64,000 nucleotides of DNA. It comes from COE1 sp910588595. Its GTDB lineage: Bacteria > Bacillota > Clostridia > Lachnospirales > Lachnospiraceae. A program made the position numbers and the translations under genes. Each line of letters opens with the position of its first letter. Within the stretch, counting starts at the first letter, position 1. The notes under the pieces are model-generated. The model was not told where the DNA came from and did not search any database. It saw nothing but the letters and a program-made list of their open reading frames with translations. This document shows positions 36,203-45,222 of the stretch, one piece after another. The DNA is taken from assembly GCA_948957135.1 (NCBI GenBank), contig CARDBT010000006.1, positions 1 through 64,000 on the forward strand, in the 5' to 3' direction.

Positions 36203-37831
36203 ATGAAGATCAATTTACAGGGAGTTACGGCTAACGCCAATCGAAAGAAGTGGGCGGAAAAAGGCTATACCCTGCCGCAGTATGACATAGCGCAGGTGAT
36301 GAAGGCAACAAAGGAGAATCCCTTGTGGATTCATTTCGGGGCTGGAAATCTGTTTCGCGCATTTCACGCGGTCATCGCACAGAACCTGCTGAATGCAGGA
36401 AAACTCGACAGGGGAATCCTGGTGGCAGAAGGATTTGACTATGAGATCATAGAGAAGATGTATGCGCCGCACGACAACCTCGGAATTGCGGTGACTTTGA
36501 AAGCGGACGGAACGATTGCCAAAGAAGTGGTAGGAAGCATCGCGCAAGCCCTTCCGCTTGATTCCGCAGACAAACTGGCGTTTGCGAGGCTGAAAGGTGT
36601 TTTTGCAAATGACTCCTTACAGATGGCGACATTCACGATCACGGAAAAAGGCTACAGCCTGACAAATGCAAAGGGCGAACTGCTGTCTGACGTGGCGGAG
36701 GACTTCGCTGCGGGACCGGAGCAACCGGTAAGCTATATGGGAAAGGTAACGGCGCTGCTGTATGCGCGGTACTGCGCAGGCAAAAAACCGCTTGCCATGG
36801 TGAGCACGGATAATTGTTCCCACAATGGGGACAAACTGTATGCGGCAGTATCAGCGTTCGCAGCAGCGTGGGCAGAAAACAAGAAGGCGGATGCAGGTTT
36901 TCAGCAATATATTGAGTCGGAAAAAGTCTCTTTTCCGTGGAGCATGATCGACAAGATCACGCCGAGACCAGACGCATCGGTGGAAAAGATCCTGCAGGAG
37001 GATGGTGTGCAAGAACTCGAACCAGTCATCACTTCCAAGAACACGTACGTGGCGCCGTTTGTCAACGCGGAGGAGACAGAGTACCTGGTGATCGAGGACG
37101 ATTTTCCGAACGGCCGTCCAAGGCTGGAGGAAGGCGGGGTCTTGTTTACAGACCGTGCGACAGTGGATAAAGTGGAGAAGATGAAAGTATGTACCTGCCT
37201 AAATCCGTTGCACACCTGCCTTGCTGTTTTCGGCTGCCTGCTCGGCTACCAGAAGATCTCCGACGAAATGCAGGACCAGGAGCTCGTGAGGCTGGTGGAA
37301 CAGGTAGGATATCAGGAAGGGCTTCCTGTAGTGGTCAACCCAGGCATCTTGAATCCCAAAGAATTTATCGACACTGTCTTGAAGATACGTGTCACCAACC
37401 CGTTTATGCCGGATACGCCCCAGCGGATTGCCACAGATACTTCGCAGAAGCTGGCGATCCGCTTCGGAGAGACCATCAAGGCATATCAGGCGGATGAAAA
37501 TCTAAAAGTAGATGACCTGCAGATGATACCGCTTGTCCTTGCAGGGTGGCTTCGGTATCTGATGGCAGTGGATGACAGTGGGGAAGCGTTTGAGCCAAGT
37601 TCCGATCCGCTCCTCGAGACGCTGCGCCCACAGATGGCAAAACTCAAACTAGGTGATACGCAGGTGGAAGATATAATAAAGCCCATCATGGAGAATGACA
37701 GTATATTTGGTGTAAATCTCTATGAGGCAGGCATAGCGGACAGGGTGTGTGGTTATTTCGTGGAATTGAACGCAGGCGCAGGGGCAGTCCGCAGGACATT
37801 GAAAAAATATTTAACACCGAAAACTCCTTAA
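36203..37831 (+). CDS. Mannitol dehydrogenase family oxidoreductase (fructuronate/tagaturonate reductase-like)
   Basis: A 542-residue NAD-dependent enzyme of the polyol-specific long-chain dehydrogenase family. The N-terminal Rossmann domain has WIHFGAGNLFRAFHA, and the C-terminal domain carries KVCTCLNPLHTCLAVFG, the family K-x(5)-N-x(2)-H catalytic pattern. Members reduce fructuronate to mannonate (UxuB) or tagaturonate to altronate (UxaB), or oxidise mannitol. The length and NPLH variant favour the uronate group, but substrate is not decidable here. AAAGGAGAACG precedes the ATG. Right after its stop, accessory relic DNA begins. Confidence 0.8.
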   Translation: MKINLQGVTANANRKKWAEKGYTLPQYDIAQVMKATKENPLWIHFGAGNLFRAFHAVIAQNLLNAGKLDRGILVAEGFDYEIIEKMYAPHDNLGIAVTLKADGTIAKEVVGSIAQALPLDSADKLAFARLKGVFANDSLQMATFTITEKGYSLTNAKGELLSDVAEDFAAGPEQPVSYMGKVTALLYARYCAGKKPLAMVSTDNCSHNGDKLYAAVSAFAAAWAENKKADAGFQQYIESEKVSFPWSMIDKITPRPDASVEKILQEDGVQELEPVITSKNTYVAPFVNAEETEYLVIEDDFPNGRPRLEEGGVLFTDRATVDKVEKMKVCTCLNPLHTCLAVFGCLLGYQKISDEMQDQELVRLVEQVGYQEGLPVVVNPGILNPKEFIDTVLKIRVTNPFMPDTPQRIATDTSQKLAIRFGETIKAYQADENLKVDDLQMIPLVLAGWLRYLMAVDDSGEAFEPSSDPLLETLRPQMAKLKLGDTQVEDIIKPIMENDSIFGVNLYEAGIADRVCGYFVELNAGAGAVRRTLKKYLTPKTP

Positions 37832-37837
37832 TCCGTT

Positions 37838-37960
37838 GTGGAGGAATACCGGGTCCGCAGTAAGGAAGGAATCGAGCGGCTGGTGAACCTGATCAGTCTG
37901 TCCTATAGCACCATGCCCCTGCTTCCTTACAGCGATGAACCCTTTTGCGGGTATCAGTCC
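37838..37960 (+). pseudogene. C-terminal relic of a DDE transposase
   Basis: The frame EEYRVRSKEGIERLVNL, then SYSTMPLLPYSDE, resembles the final helix of IS4/IS1634-type transposases (LEEYxVRSxxAIERxxxLxxLAYxLLxLLP). It begins 7 bp after the oxidoreductase stop without a start codon and decays into other frames by ~37960. Between here and 38310 short unrecognised coding scraps remain (e.g. DEDITNLSKRLIEQNKEAY around 38087-38145). Confidence 0.5.
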
Positions 37961-38310
37961 GCCAGCAAATCCAGGCAGATATCATTTTGTGTAGTTTCGG
38001 AAGATTTCTCGAAACGATTAAAAATGGTTCTGCCCTATATCTTGTTATTGATTTTAGTAAAGCGGAGCAGGATTCTGCAGCATCTGATGAAGATATTACG
38101 AATCTTTCCAAAAGACTGATTGAACAGAATAAAGAGGCTTATGTTCCTTGTACTGTCTCCTAAGTTCTTCAAGTGTGTTCACTTTTTTTAAATACTTCAT
38201 ATCTCATGACCTCCTATCCTTGAACTTGATCCAGCCTGTCGAACATTTTCTTGTTACTTTTCCATCACTGTCGACTAATTGATTCAACTGCCGACGTGGT
38301 ACTACTATTC

Positions 38311-38511
38311 TTTGAATACCTCTCAGAAGAAAAATTATACCCTTTAGGCACATCAGATGAATATGTCACAGCACCTTATGAAGAATACCCCATTACGATA
38401 TGCGGTCAGACAGTTATCCTCACCAATAGGGAGCTTGCCGCTGCCCTGTTCAAGTTCCGCTTTGACGGACAGTGTTCAATCAGAACAATGGGAGAAGTTG
38501 TTGTGATTTAA
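38311..38511 (+). pseudogene. Relic of a Tn916-type sigma/HTH gene pair with internal deletion
   Basis: FEYLSEEKLYPLGTSDEY and ITICGQTVILTNRELAAAL match the reverse-strand sigma-like gene at 55202-55645 almost residue for residue. They then jump to FKFRFD, which matches the end (FQFRFD) of the adjacent HTH gene at 55015-55215. The joint fits a deletion of the intervening ~0.4 kb between similar AAAL/TALF codons. No start codon or ribosome site is evident. It marks an older mobile element at this site. Confidence 0.65.
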
Positions 38512-38554
38512 TCATTTAATAGATTTCTAATTATCTCTTTAGATGTTCTTATAT

Positions 38555-38596
38555 GCCGGTATAGCCCGTTATTCCGGGCTTTTCCGGCACTTTTTA
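38555..38596 (+). terminator. Rho-independent terminator-like hairpin near the integrase end
   Basis: GCCGG...AGCCCG-loop-CGGGCT...CCGGC (38555-38588) with an internal bulge is followed by a T-run. It lies between the sigma relic and the 3' end of the integrase gene. Confidence 0.6.
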
Positions 38597-38684
38597 TATC
38601 GGAAGAACCTCACAAATCTTTTTATTACCCCTCATGTTTTCGCTCTCAAAAGTAGTAAAAGCAGTAGTAAATTCTGCGTACTAC

Positions 38685-39962
38685 TTATGCCGCCTTGGTT
38701 TCCTCGGCGCTTTCCGCCACAGCTTCCGGCTTGGCCTCTGCGGTGGTTTTTGCCTTGGCTTGCAGCCGTTCCATTTCCTCCTGTGCGGAATGGAAAGTAG
38801 CGTGGGCGTAATAGTTCAGCGTCATTACAATGTTGGCGTGTCCCATGATGTACTGCAATGCCTTGGGGTTCATGCCCGCGTTTGCCATTCTGGTACAGAA
38901 TGTATGCCGCATGGTGTGCGGCGTCATCACATCGGGCAGCGGCTCCTTGTGGCACTTGTTGTACTTCTTGGCAAGGCACTTGAACATGGCGTCATAGTTG
39001 ACGGCGGTTTTGGGTAGGCCGTCCCGGTTCAGGAACAGGAAGTCCTTATAACCGTCAACCTCAATGCACCTGCCGTCCCTGCGCTTCTTCAACACGCGCT
39101 CAAACGCTTCATAGGCGGCTGCGCTCATAGGCACTTGACGGAATCCGCTTTCTGTTTTTGGCGCTTCGATATAGTAGCCGTCCTCGGTGCTTCTCAAAAG
39201 CTGGTGGTCTACATTCACAAAGCGCTTTTCAAAATTCAGGTCAGCGGGCGTCAGGCCGCAGAGTTCGGAAATACGAAGTCCGGTTTCCAGCAGGATCACC
39301 ACCTCGTCATAATACTTGGCATAGACGGGATCGTTCTGCATGAAGTCCAAAAGCTCGTTTTCCTGTGTAGGGGTAAGCGGCACCTTTGGTACGGTATCGT
39401 CGTTGATAACCTCATTGATCTGGAAGTCAAAGGGATTCTTGCGGAGGCAGTCGTCCTGTACGGCCATATAAAAGATGGCTTTTAAGGAACGCTTGCTGTT
39501 GCAGATGGTGTTGTAGGCAACGCCTTTTTCCTGCATACGCAAGGCCCATTCTTTCGCGTCGGACAGCTTCACGCTGTCAATGCTGGCCGCGCCCAGCTTA
39601 TCTTCGGACAGAAGTTTCATCAACTGCTGGCGGCTCTTTTGGGTTCCTTTCCGCACATTCCCGCGCTGCCGGGTGTACTTTTCATAAAGCTGGCACACGG
39701 TCATTTTCTTGCCGATGGTGTCTATCCCGTCGTCAAGGTCTTTCTGTATCTGCTTGATCTTCTCGCGCAGGGAAAGACAGGGCCGCTTCCCGGCAGGTAC
39801 TTTGTCGGTAGGTACTAACTTCCATGAGTAAACAAACTGGGGTTCTCCAAAGGTGTCAATGTATTTGTAAGCGTATCTTCCATCTGATCGCTGGCTCTCT
39901 CCAGACTTCAAAAGGCGGCCTTTGTTGTCCCGTCTTTTTTCATCTCGTTCTTTTCTTGGCAT
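38685..39962 (-). CDS. int: Tn916/Tn1549-type tyrosine integrase
   Basis: A 425-residue tyrosine recombinase that excises and inserts the element. The N-terminal arm-binding domain (KGRLLKSGESQRSDGRYAYK) is Tn916-like, then a SAM-like core-binding domain (~88-190) and a catalytic domain follow. The catalytic set appears complete: Arg230 (TGLRISEL), Lys269 (APKTESG), His349/Arg352 (PHTMRHTF), His375 (MGHAN) and Tyr385 (TLNYYAHA). An Ala/Glu/Lys-rich tail ends the protein. It reads toward the chromosomal side, with xis upstream on the same strand, the usual end layout of this family. The att site could not be identified. Confidence 0.95.
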   Translation of the reverse strand: MPRKERDEKRRDNKGRLLKSGESQRSDGRYAYKYIDTFGEPQFVYSWKLVPTDKVPAGKRPCLSLREKIKQIQKDLDDGIDTIGKKMTVCQLYEKYTRQRGNVRKGTQKSRQQLMKLLSEDKLGAASIDSVKLSDAKEWALRMQEKGVAYNTICNSKRSLKAIFYMAVQDDCLRKNPFDFQINEVINDDTVPKVPLTPTQENELLDFMQNDPVYAKYYDEVVILLETGLRISELCGLTPADLNFEKRFVNVDHQLLRSTEDGYYIEAPKTESGFRQVPMSAAAYEAFERVLKKRRDGRCIEVDGYKDFLFLNRDGLPKTAVNYDAMFKCLAKKYNKCHKEPLPDVMTPHTMRHTFCTRMANAGMNPKALQYIMGHANIVMTLNYYAHATFHSAQEEMERLQAKAKTTAEAKPEAVAESAEETKAA

Positions 39963-40041
39963 TTCGTCATGCTCCTTTCCATGACGGAAAGAGCCTTGAC
40001 ACGCTTATAACCTATTATAACACGCGCAAGGCCCTTTTTCA

Positions 40042-40245
40042 CTATATTGTGTCAAGGGAATCAATGATTTTTTCAAACTGCTTCCGTTTGATCTGGATGC
40101 GGTTGCCGTTTAAGATCACCCAGCCAGCGGTGGGGTTTTCCTCGGCAAGCCGACGCAGTTTGTTTTCCCCGATCCGAAAATATTTGGACGCTTCCTCAAT
40201 GGTGAGCGTGTATTTTTCCCAAATAGGCACATCGTTATTACTCAT
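40042..40245 (-). CDS. xis: Excisionase (Tn916 Xis-like)
   Basis: A 67-residue winged-helix directionality factor. VPIWEKYTLTIEEASKYFRIGENKLRRL, shown here from its Tn916-like start, is the DNA-binding half, and NRIQIKRKQFEKIIDSLDTI closes it. The ATG at 40245 has AAAGGGGGCC just upstream; a longer frame to 40323 lacks support. It lies 79 bp upstream of int on the same strand. Confidence 0.92.
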   Translation of the reverse strand: MSNNDVPIWEKYTLTIEEASKYFRIGENKLRRLAEENPTAGWVILNGNRIQIKRKQFEKIIDSLDTI

Positions 40246-40679
40246 AACATGGCCCCCTTTCTTTTCAAAACAAAGGTTGTTTTTTGTGAAAGTGGGCAGA
40301 AAATAACGGACGGCTGCTGGCACAGCTCCACGGGAATCTCACCCCCGCGTGGTTCTCACGCGGCCCTGCTCGTTGCCTGCGACGCTTCAAACGCTCGGAC
40401 TACGACGGCAAGGGCGTATCATTGTCCTGCCTGCGCGTCGTCGCCCGCAGGCTGCCACACCTGCTTTACGGCCCGGTAAGATCGCTCCGCTTATTCCGCT
40501 GGGGGAAAGCCTCTTGGCGCACCAGCCGCCCGGCTCGGCGCAGACAGAATGTATCCGTCTGCCCTATGACGCGCCGCCATTGTCCTGCGGGCGTATTTGT
40601 CAAGGAGCAAAGGGGCCGCCGGGAAAACTGGCAGGCGGGGAAAGGGAAAGCCGCCTGTCTATGGCCGGGGCCTTAACCG
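40246..40679. other. GC-rich intergenic stretch without a supported gene
   Basis: About 430 bp with a hairpin CCGCGTG/CACGCGG near 40347-40366. Open frames on both strands are of the kind GC-rich noncoding DNA gives and lack ribosome sites. It may hold integrase arm-binding or regulatory sequence. Confidence 0.45.
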
Positions 40680-40922
40680 TCAGTCGCCAATGGGACTAAC
40701 GATGGAATGGATCAGCTTGATTTGCAATCGGCGCTTCATATACTCGTCAATGCAGATATGAGGCTGGCCGCTGCCGTCATAGAGCGTCCGGGTACACAGC
40801 TTATTGATATAGCCGTCGTAATGCTGCAAGACACGCTCCACGGCTTCGGCGTTACCGGCGCAGGCCGCGTCGATCACAAAATCAGGCAGAGGGCTTTTGC
40901 CCTTGTAACTGGATTGCTTCAT
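40680..40922 (-). CDS. Helix-turn-helix domain protein (Tn916 orf8-like)
   Basis: An 80-residue protein with the pattern LPDFVIDAACAGNAEAVERVLQHYDGYINKL, the HTH_16 domain found next to sigma-like genes in Tn916-type elements. It starts 7 bp after the sigma-like gene stop on the same strand and probably acts with it in controlling conjugation genes. Confidence 0.82.
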   Translation of the reverse strand: MKQSSYKGKSPLPDFVIDAACAGNAEAVERVLQHYDGYINKLCTRTLYDGSGQPHICIDEYMKRRLQIKLIHSIVSPIGD

Positions 40923-40928
40923 CCGCGT

Positions 40929-41360
40929 TTAACCTCCCTCCGGCATGAACGCCATCAATTTTATACGCAGGTCTTTCAGGGTGCTTGTCCTGTGGCGCTG
41001 TACTGCGCTGCGGGACATTCCCATCAGGCGGCCAATTTCTTCGTCAGTCAAATCCAGAACAAAGCGGAGAATCAAAATACTCTGCTCGTCTTTTGGCAGG
41101 CTGGCAAATGTCTCGGCCACAAGCTCGTTGTCGATATGTAGGTCATAGCCATGCGAACTGAATGTAAAGCTGTCGCAGGAATATCGATCTACGGTCGAGA
41201 GCTTGTCCCAATCAGCCGGGGAAAGAGCGTCCAGCGACACTTCACGGTCGCGGCGGCACTTCATTTCCCGCAGATAATCTATCGCCTCATGGTACAGAAC
41301 CAGCTTGCAGTAGCGGTCAAACTGGCCCCATTCACCGTATTTGCGGGGGATCGCTTCCAT
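40929..41360 (-). CDS. Sigma-70-like regulator (Tn916 orf7-like)
   Basis: A 143-residue protein with a region-2-like N-terminal part (FDRYCKLVLYHEAIDYLREMK) and a region-4 helix-turn-helix (LPKDEQSILILRFVLDLTDEEIGRLMGMSRSAVQRH). In Tn916 the orf7-orf8 pair controls transcription of transfer genes. AGAAAGGGGGTGAG lies before the ATG. It is coupled to the HTH gene downstream. Confidence 0.87.
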   Translation of the reverse strand: MEAIPRKYGEWGQFDRYCKLVLYHEAIDYLREMKCRRDREVSLDALSPADWDKLSTVDRYSCDSFTFSSHGYDLHIDNELVAETFASLPKDEQSILILRFVLDLTDEEIGRLMGMSRSAVQRHRTSTLKDLRIKLMAFMPEGG

Positions 41361-41596
41361 CTTCTCACCCCCTTTCTATGGGGGATGTGGTGGTTCTCTC
41401 CCTTTCCGCCAATAGAGCGAATGGAATCTCTCTGGCTGCCCGCTAAACGCCTCCTTTTTTCACTTTTTTGAAATTTCTTTTTGCGCCGGGAAACAGACCG
41501 CAGGAAATAACAAAATTCGCCCGGCAGGTCAAAGACCCGATGGGCGAAACAAAAAGCAATATGTTCTTTTCCTACATGGTATAGTACATACACACA
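41361..41596. other. Leader/intergenic stretch upstream of the sigma-like gene
   Basis: No gene seen between the sigma-like gene and the terminator at 41597. The stretch should contain its promoter on the reverse strand, but I could not fix -35/-10 boxes with confidence. Confidence 0.35.
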
Positions 41597-41634
41597 GCCG
41601 CTTGTCCCCGCTGCCGGGGGACGGCTTTTTTTGA
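41597..41634 (+). terminator. Hairpin with T-run
   Basis: AGCCG and GTCCCC pair with GGGGAC and GGCT around a short loop, followed by seven T. A further GGCGGC/GCCGCC hairpin lies at ~41680-41703, and an ACCGC/GCGGT pair brackets 41763-41830. Together they insulate the double-receiver gene. Confidence 0.6.
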
Positions 41635-41874
41635 CAGGCTAATCCCTGTCGGATTTTGTCGAAGTAGTTTTCGTTGCATGGCGGCTCCCTCCTAAAGCCG
41701 CCATGCCAAAACACGGTGCAGGGGTCGTCGAAGCAAAAAGAAACGGCGGCCTTGATCTACTCAAAACCGCCGTTTCCGTCAGTGATACAGGAAAGCGCAC
41801 GAAATCCTCTGCCCGTCAGCGGTTTTTTTCTTTTCCCCGCTGTGGAGGCAGATGTTTGGATATGTAGGCTCGTT

Positions 41875-42642
41875 TCATTCCACAAAGAACAGAACCCGCC
41901 GGATCAGCTCCGGGATATTGACCGGGGCGGTGATATAGTCGTTCACGCCCTCATGCCGGTATTCATATTCCGTGGCAAGGTCGTTGTTCTCGGTGAGGAT
42001 AAAGAACGGCAGAAGCCGGACAGGGGGATTCTTCATTTGGAACATCCCCGCCACCCGGCGCAGCGTATGAAACAGCTCCATTGCTGTGCCGTCCGGCAGT
42101 TCCAGATCGCACAAGATCAGATCTATTTCCTTATCCTCAAAAATCCGGCGCTTGGCCTCCCCAATCGAGGAAACCAGAATCAGGTCAAAGCCCTTTTGCA
42201 GCATAGCAGCCCGCAGCACTTCGGCACTGGTATCTTCTGCATGGACAAAGAGCAGCTTGTGAAAAGTCGGGGCCTTTTCGCCGGATAACTGCCGGTAAGC
42301 GTATTCCACCAGCTTATCTTGCAGCAGCCCTTTCATTTTGTCCATGCACAGCGTTGCGCCCCGGCGCATAGCCTCCTGTTCGTAGTCGTCCTTGTCATGG
42401 CAGGACGCCAGAATAAAAGGCAGCTCCTTGTCTGCGGCCCGCACTTCGTCCAGAAAATCCATGCCGGAACCGTCCGGCAGGTCGAGATCACAGCAGACCA
42501 CCAGCGGCATTTCCTCTTGGATGGCGGCCCGCGCTTCTTTCAGCGTACAAGCCGTTTTTACCGGGTAGCCCCGGTGCTGTAAGTATTTTTGCAGGCACCA
42601 TGTATAGGTGTCGCTGTCGTCGATCAGCAGTATCTTTTTCAT
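41875..42642 (-). CDS. Tandem double-receiver response regulator without output domain
   Basis: A 255-residue protein made of two CheY-like receiver domains. Domain 1 (1-~120): acidic pair in LLIDDSDTYTW, phosphoacceptor region VCCDLDLPDGSG, and a Lys in CMDKMKG. Domain 2 (~128-255): LLFVHAEDTSAEV, LILCDLELPDGTAM, FILTENND, but a YITAPVN where Lys-Pro would be expected. No DNA-binding or enzymatic domain follows. Its promoter carries the same operator as the neighbouring ABC and two-component genes. A phosphate sink or adaptor role is plausible, inferred only from architecture. Confidence 0.82.
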   Translation of the reverse strand: MKKILLIDDSDTYTWCLQKYLQHRGYPVKTACTLKEARAAIQEEMPLVVCCDLDLPDGSGMDFLDEVRAADKELPFILASCHDKDDYEQEAMRRGATLCMDKMKGLLQDKLVEYAYRQLSGEKAPTFHKLLFVHAEDTSAEVLRAAMLQKGFDLILVSSIGEAKRRIFEDKEIDLILCDLELPDGTAMELFHTLRRVAGMFQMKNPPVRLLPFFILTENNDLATEYEYRHEGVNDYITAPVNIPELIRRVLFFVE

Positions 42643-42673
42643 GTGTCCTCACCCCCAATATTGATTTACCACA

Positions 42674-42702
42674 AGCATAAACTACAAATGTTACACAAAT
42701 GT
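42674..42702 (-). promoter_or_regulatory. Shared operator-promoter, copy 1 (double-receiver gene)
   Basis: On the reverse strand: ACATTT, 5 bp, ACATTT, 6 bp, then TATGCT as -10 (forward coordinates AGCATA 42674-42679, AAATGT 42686-42691 and 42697-42702). The same geometry recurs at 45931-45959 and 47815-47843. An inverted CGGACATTT half-site lies at ~42751-42761. Confidence 0.7.
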
Positions 42703-42829
42703 CCGAGGTGCCTTTGATTTCGACAAGAAAACAGGCTGAATTGTTACAAAGCTCGGACATTTCAAAAATTTCTTTGAGAAATGGCGAAAAAAGCGGGGCA
42801 GCACACGCCGCCCCGCCGATCCCATACGG

Positions 42830-45208
42830 TTATTCCATCGCCCGCATTTGTTCGATCAGGGATTGTTTTTTCTGTCTGCGGACTGTCCATACAGACAAGA
42901 TCAGTTCCATTCCGAACAATACCAGAATGAACAGACCCATTTCCAAAACCGGGAATTTGTAAGGCACTACTTTTCCGACAAAAGCACCTACACTCATTTT
43001 TCTGCAAGCAAAGATGGAAGCCGGAAGCCCAACGATCAGCGTCGCCAATGTTGCAAAGAGCGCATAGCACAGCCCCTCACAGATGTTCATTTTACATAGC
43101 TGTTTTTGTGTTAGGCCGATAGAACGCAGAATACTGTTTTCCTGCTTTCGGGCTATCTGGTTAGAGAGTGTCGTATTGATAAGGTTGATAACGCCAAAGA
43201 GAAATACCAACCATGAAAGTATCTCCATACTGCCAAACGCAAAAGAATTTGTCATTTCTTCATATTCAATCACTGTATTGATTTCATCTAAGGCAATATT
43301 ACTATGGCTGGCAACAATATTTTTCAATTCAGCTCCCACATAGTCTGTTTTTTTAGGGTCATTTACAATGCTCCATGAATAGTCAAAAGAGGTGATTTCC
43401 GGGTGCAGTTCGTGGAACAACGCTTCTGGTGCAAAAAGAGTTGCCCCATCTAAGTGCATCCTGTCATGTCCTGAATATACCTTTGCAGGAGCGTATAACC
43501 CCGATATGGTAACAGAAACGGATGGCTGTTCTTCTCCCAAAGAAATCTCAACCTTTGAACCAACACCCATATCCTCATTCTGCTTTAGCACATTATAGTC
43601 AATTACAATACTACGGGAATCTGTTGGCATGGTTCCCTCTGTCAGAGCCGCTTCAACTGCCGCATAATTCTGGTCGGTCAGCATATCGCACATACCACCA
43701 GCTTGATGAATCTCTGTTTTATAAGTTGCATGGAGAGATTGCCTGCTTGGAATTATATCTGTAACGCCATCAATAGATAAGATTTCCTGCTTTAATTCCT
43801 CATTCAATGGATTTCCCGCTGCCATAACCTTTTCTTCTGTCATTTCAGAATCCAAATAAATTTTATAGTCGCCGTCTGGGAAAAACTGTCTTGCAAGTGC
43901 CTCTGGTGAGCGCAGCAAAACAATGGAGGATACCACAAGCAGGATAATTCCGCCCAAACTCAATGAGGCTACAATAGCAACGGTCTTTTTTCGGTCACGC
44001 TTAAAATTTGCAATTCCCATTGAAACAGGATTGAGCTTGATATTCTTTTTCCGGCTGCGGATGTCCTTTTGCGCCGGGGTAAAACGGACGGCTTCAATCG
44101 GGGAAATCCCTGCCGCAATTTTTACCGGCTTACGGATGGAAACAGATACCATGATCCAACTGCTTATGAGTGTCAAAATAACCGTTGCCACATAGGAAAC
44201 AGCGTTAAATCCCTTGGAAAACAGGAGAAAACCGGCGCATACGCCCAGCACTGTACCAATCAAAATTCCGATACTGCCGAGTTTGCGTCCCTCCCGCTTT
44301 ACAATCCGCTTGATTTGTTTTGGCGTTGCACCAATCGTCCGAAGCTGTCCGTAGCTCCTGATTTTGTCATTGATGGAGATACGGAAGATACTCTGGATCA
44401 CAATATAGCCGCCGATCAGAACAATGGCAATCACGCTAGCCATCAGTGCAAAATCAAAGGATTTAGAAGCATAGGCAAAATACTTGCTGTTCATTTTGGG
44501 CATAGGAAGCTGATATTCCTCCGCAATCTCCCTGCAATAAGAGGTCATCAGTTCTTCGCCCAACTGGTCGCTGTTTTTGAAATGGGCATAGGCACGATAC
44601 CCAGCCGGGTCAAACCCATTCCATTCTGTCAGGGCAGCTTTGGAAAGAATGATCGCGCAGGTATTCGCTTCTTTCTCATTTACGCTGTCCATAATGCCGG
44701 TAACGACATAATCACCATGAAAGCTCTCGGTGTCTAAGGTCACAGTGTCCCCGATCTTGGCATTGTTTCCATAGGTGGAAAGAAAGTATTCGCTTACGAC
44801 AACTTCATTTGCTTTTTCAGGAACCCGACCCTCTAACAACTCCATCTGCACCTTGGTAATCTCCATCATTTGCGCGTCACAATACACATAGGACGCATGA
44901 TAGCCCTGTTCCGAAAGTTCCTCACCCAGTATATAGTAGCCGCCTACGCGCTCAAACTCCGGCAGTCCTTTCAGGGTTTCAATGTCGTTTTCCTCTACGC
45001 CCAGCCAAACCGCCTCATAAGTATCGACAACCTGATTGCGCTGCATTTGTGTCAGGGAGGTAGACACAATTCCCGTAAAGCAGATCAGAAACGCCGCCAG
45101 CGCAACGGCGATCACCACCATCAGATTCCGGCGCTTCTCGCTTTGTAAACTTTTCTTTGCCAGCTTCTTTGTAATGGCGCTGGTATCATTTTCAAAAGGC
45201 CATGTCAT
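42830..45208 (-). CDS. FtsX/MacB-like ABC transporter permease
   Basis: A 792-residue membrane protein with two FtsX domains. One membrane helix is near 30-50, followed by a large extracytoplasmic domain, three helices around 250-370, one helix near 415-435, a second extracytoplasmic domain, and three helices at ~665-780. This 8-helix duplicated layout is found in antimicrobial-peptide and lipoprotein-type exporters of Gram-positives. It lies 14 bp after the ATPase gene on the same strand. Linkage to a short-loop sensor kinase suggests peptide sensing or resistance, which is an inference. Confidence 0.9.
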   Translation of the reverse strand: MTWPFENDTSAITKKLAKKSLQSEKRRNLMVVIAVALAAFLICFTGIVSTSLTQMQRNQVVDTYEAVWLGVEENDIETLKGLPEFERVGGYYILGEELSEQGYHASYVYCDAQMMEITKVQMELLEGRVPEKANEVVVSEYFLSTYGNNAKIGDTVTLDTESFHGDYVVTGIMDSVNEKEANTCAIILSKAALTEWNGFDPAGYRAYAHFKNSDQLGEELMTSYCREIAEEYQLPMPKMNSKYFAYASKSFDFALMASVIAIVLIGGYIVIQSIFRISINDKIRSYGQLRTIGATPKQIKRIVKREGRKLGSIGILIGTVLGVCAGFLLFSKGFNAVSYVATVILTLISSWIMVSVSIRKPVKIAAGISPIEAVRFTPAQKDIRSRKKNIKLNPVSMGIANFKRDRKKTVAIVASLSLGGIILLVVSSIVLLRSPEALARQFFPDGDYKIYLDSEMTEEKVMAAGNPLNEELKQEILSIDGVTDIIPSRQSLHATYKTEIHQAGGMCDMLTDQNYAAVEAALTEGTMPTDSRSIVIDYNVLKQNEDMGVGSKVEISLGEEQPSVSVTISGLYAPAKVYSGHDRMHLDGATLFAPEALFHELHPEITSFDYSWSIVNDPKKTDYVGAELKNIVASHSNIALDEINTVIEYEEMTNSFAFGSMEILSWLVFLFGVINLINTTLSNQIARKQENSILRSIGLTQKQLCKMNICEGLCYALFATLATLIVGLPASIFACRKMSVGAFVGKVVPYKFPVLEMGLFILVLFGMELILSVWTVRRQKKQSLIEQMRAME

Positions 45209-45222
45209 AGCCTGCCACCTCC

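Noticed and set aside
37945..38163. Small antitoxin-like gene
   Set aside because: A C-terminal pattern DEDITNLSKRLIEQNKEAY looks protein-like, but the N-terminus is formed by transposase relic in another frame and no start signal exists; treated as debris.
40349..40699. Forward open frames between xis and the HTH gene
   Set aside because: Several overlapping frames are open only because the stretch is GC-rich; none has a start signal or a family-like sequence.
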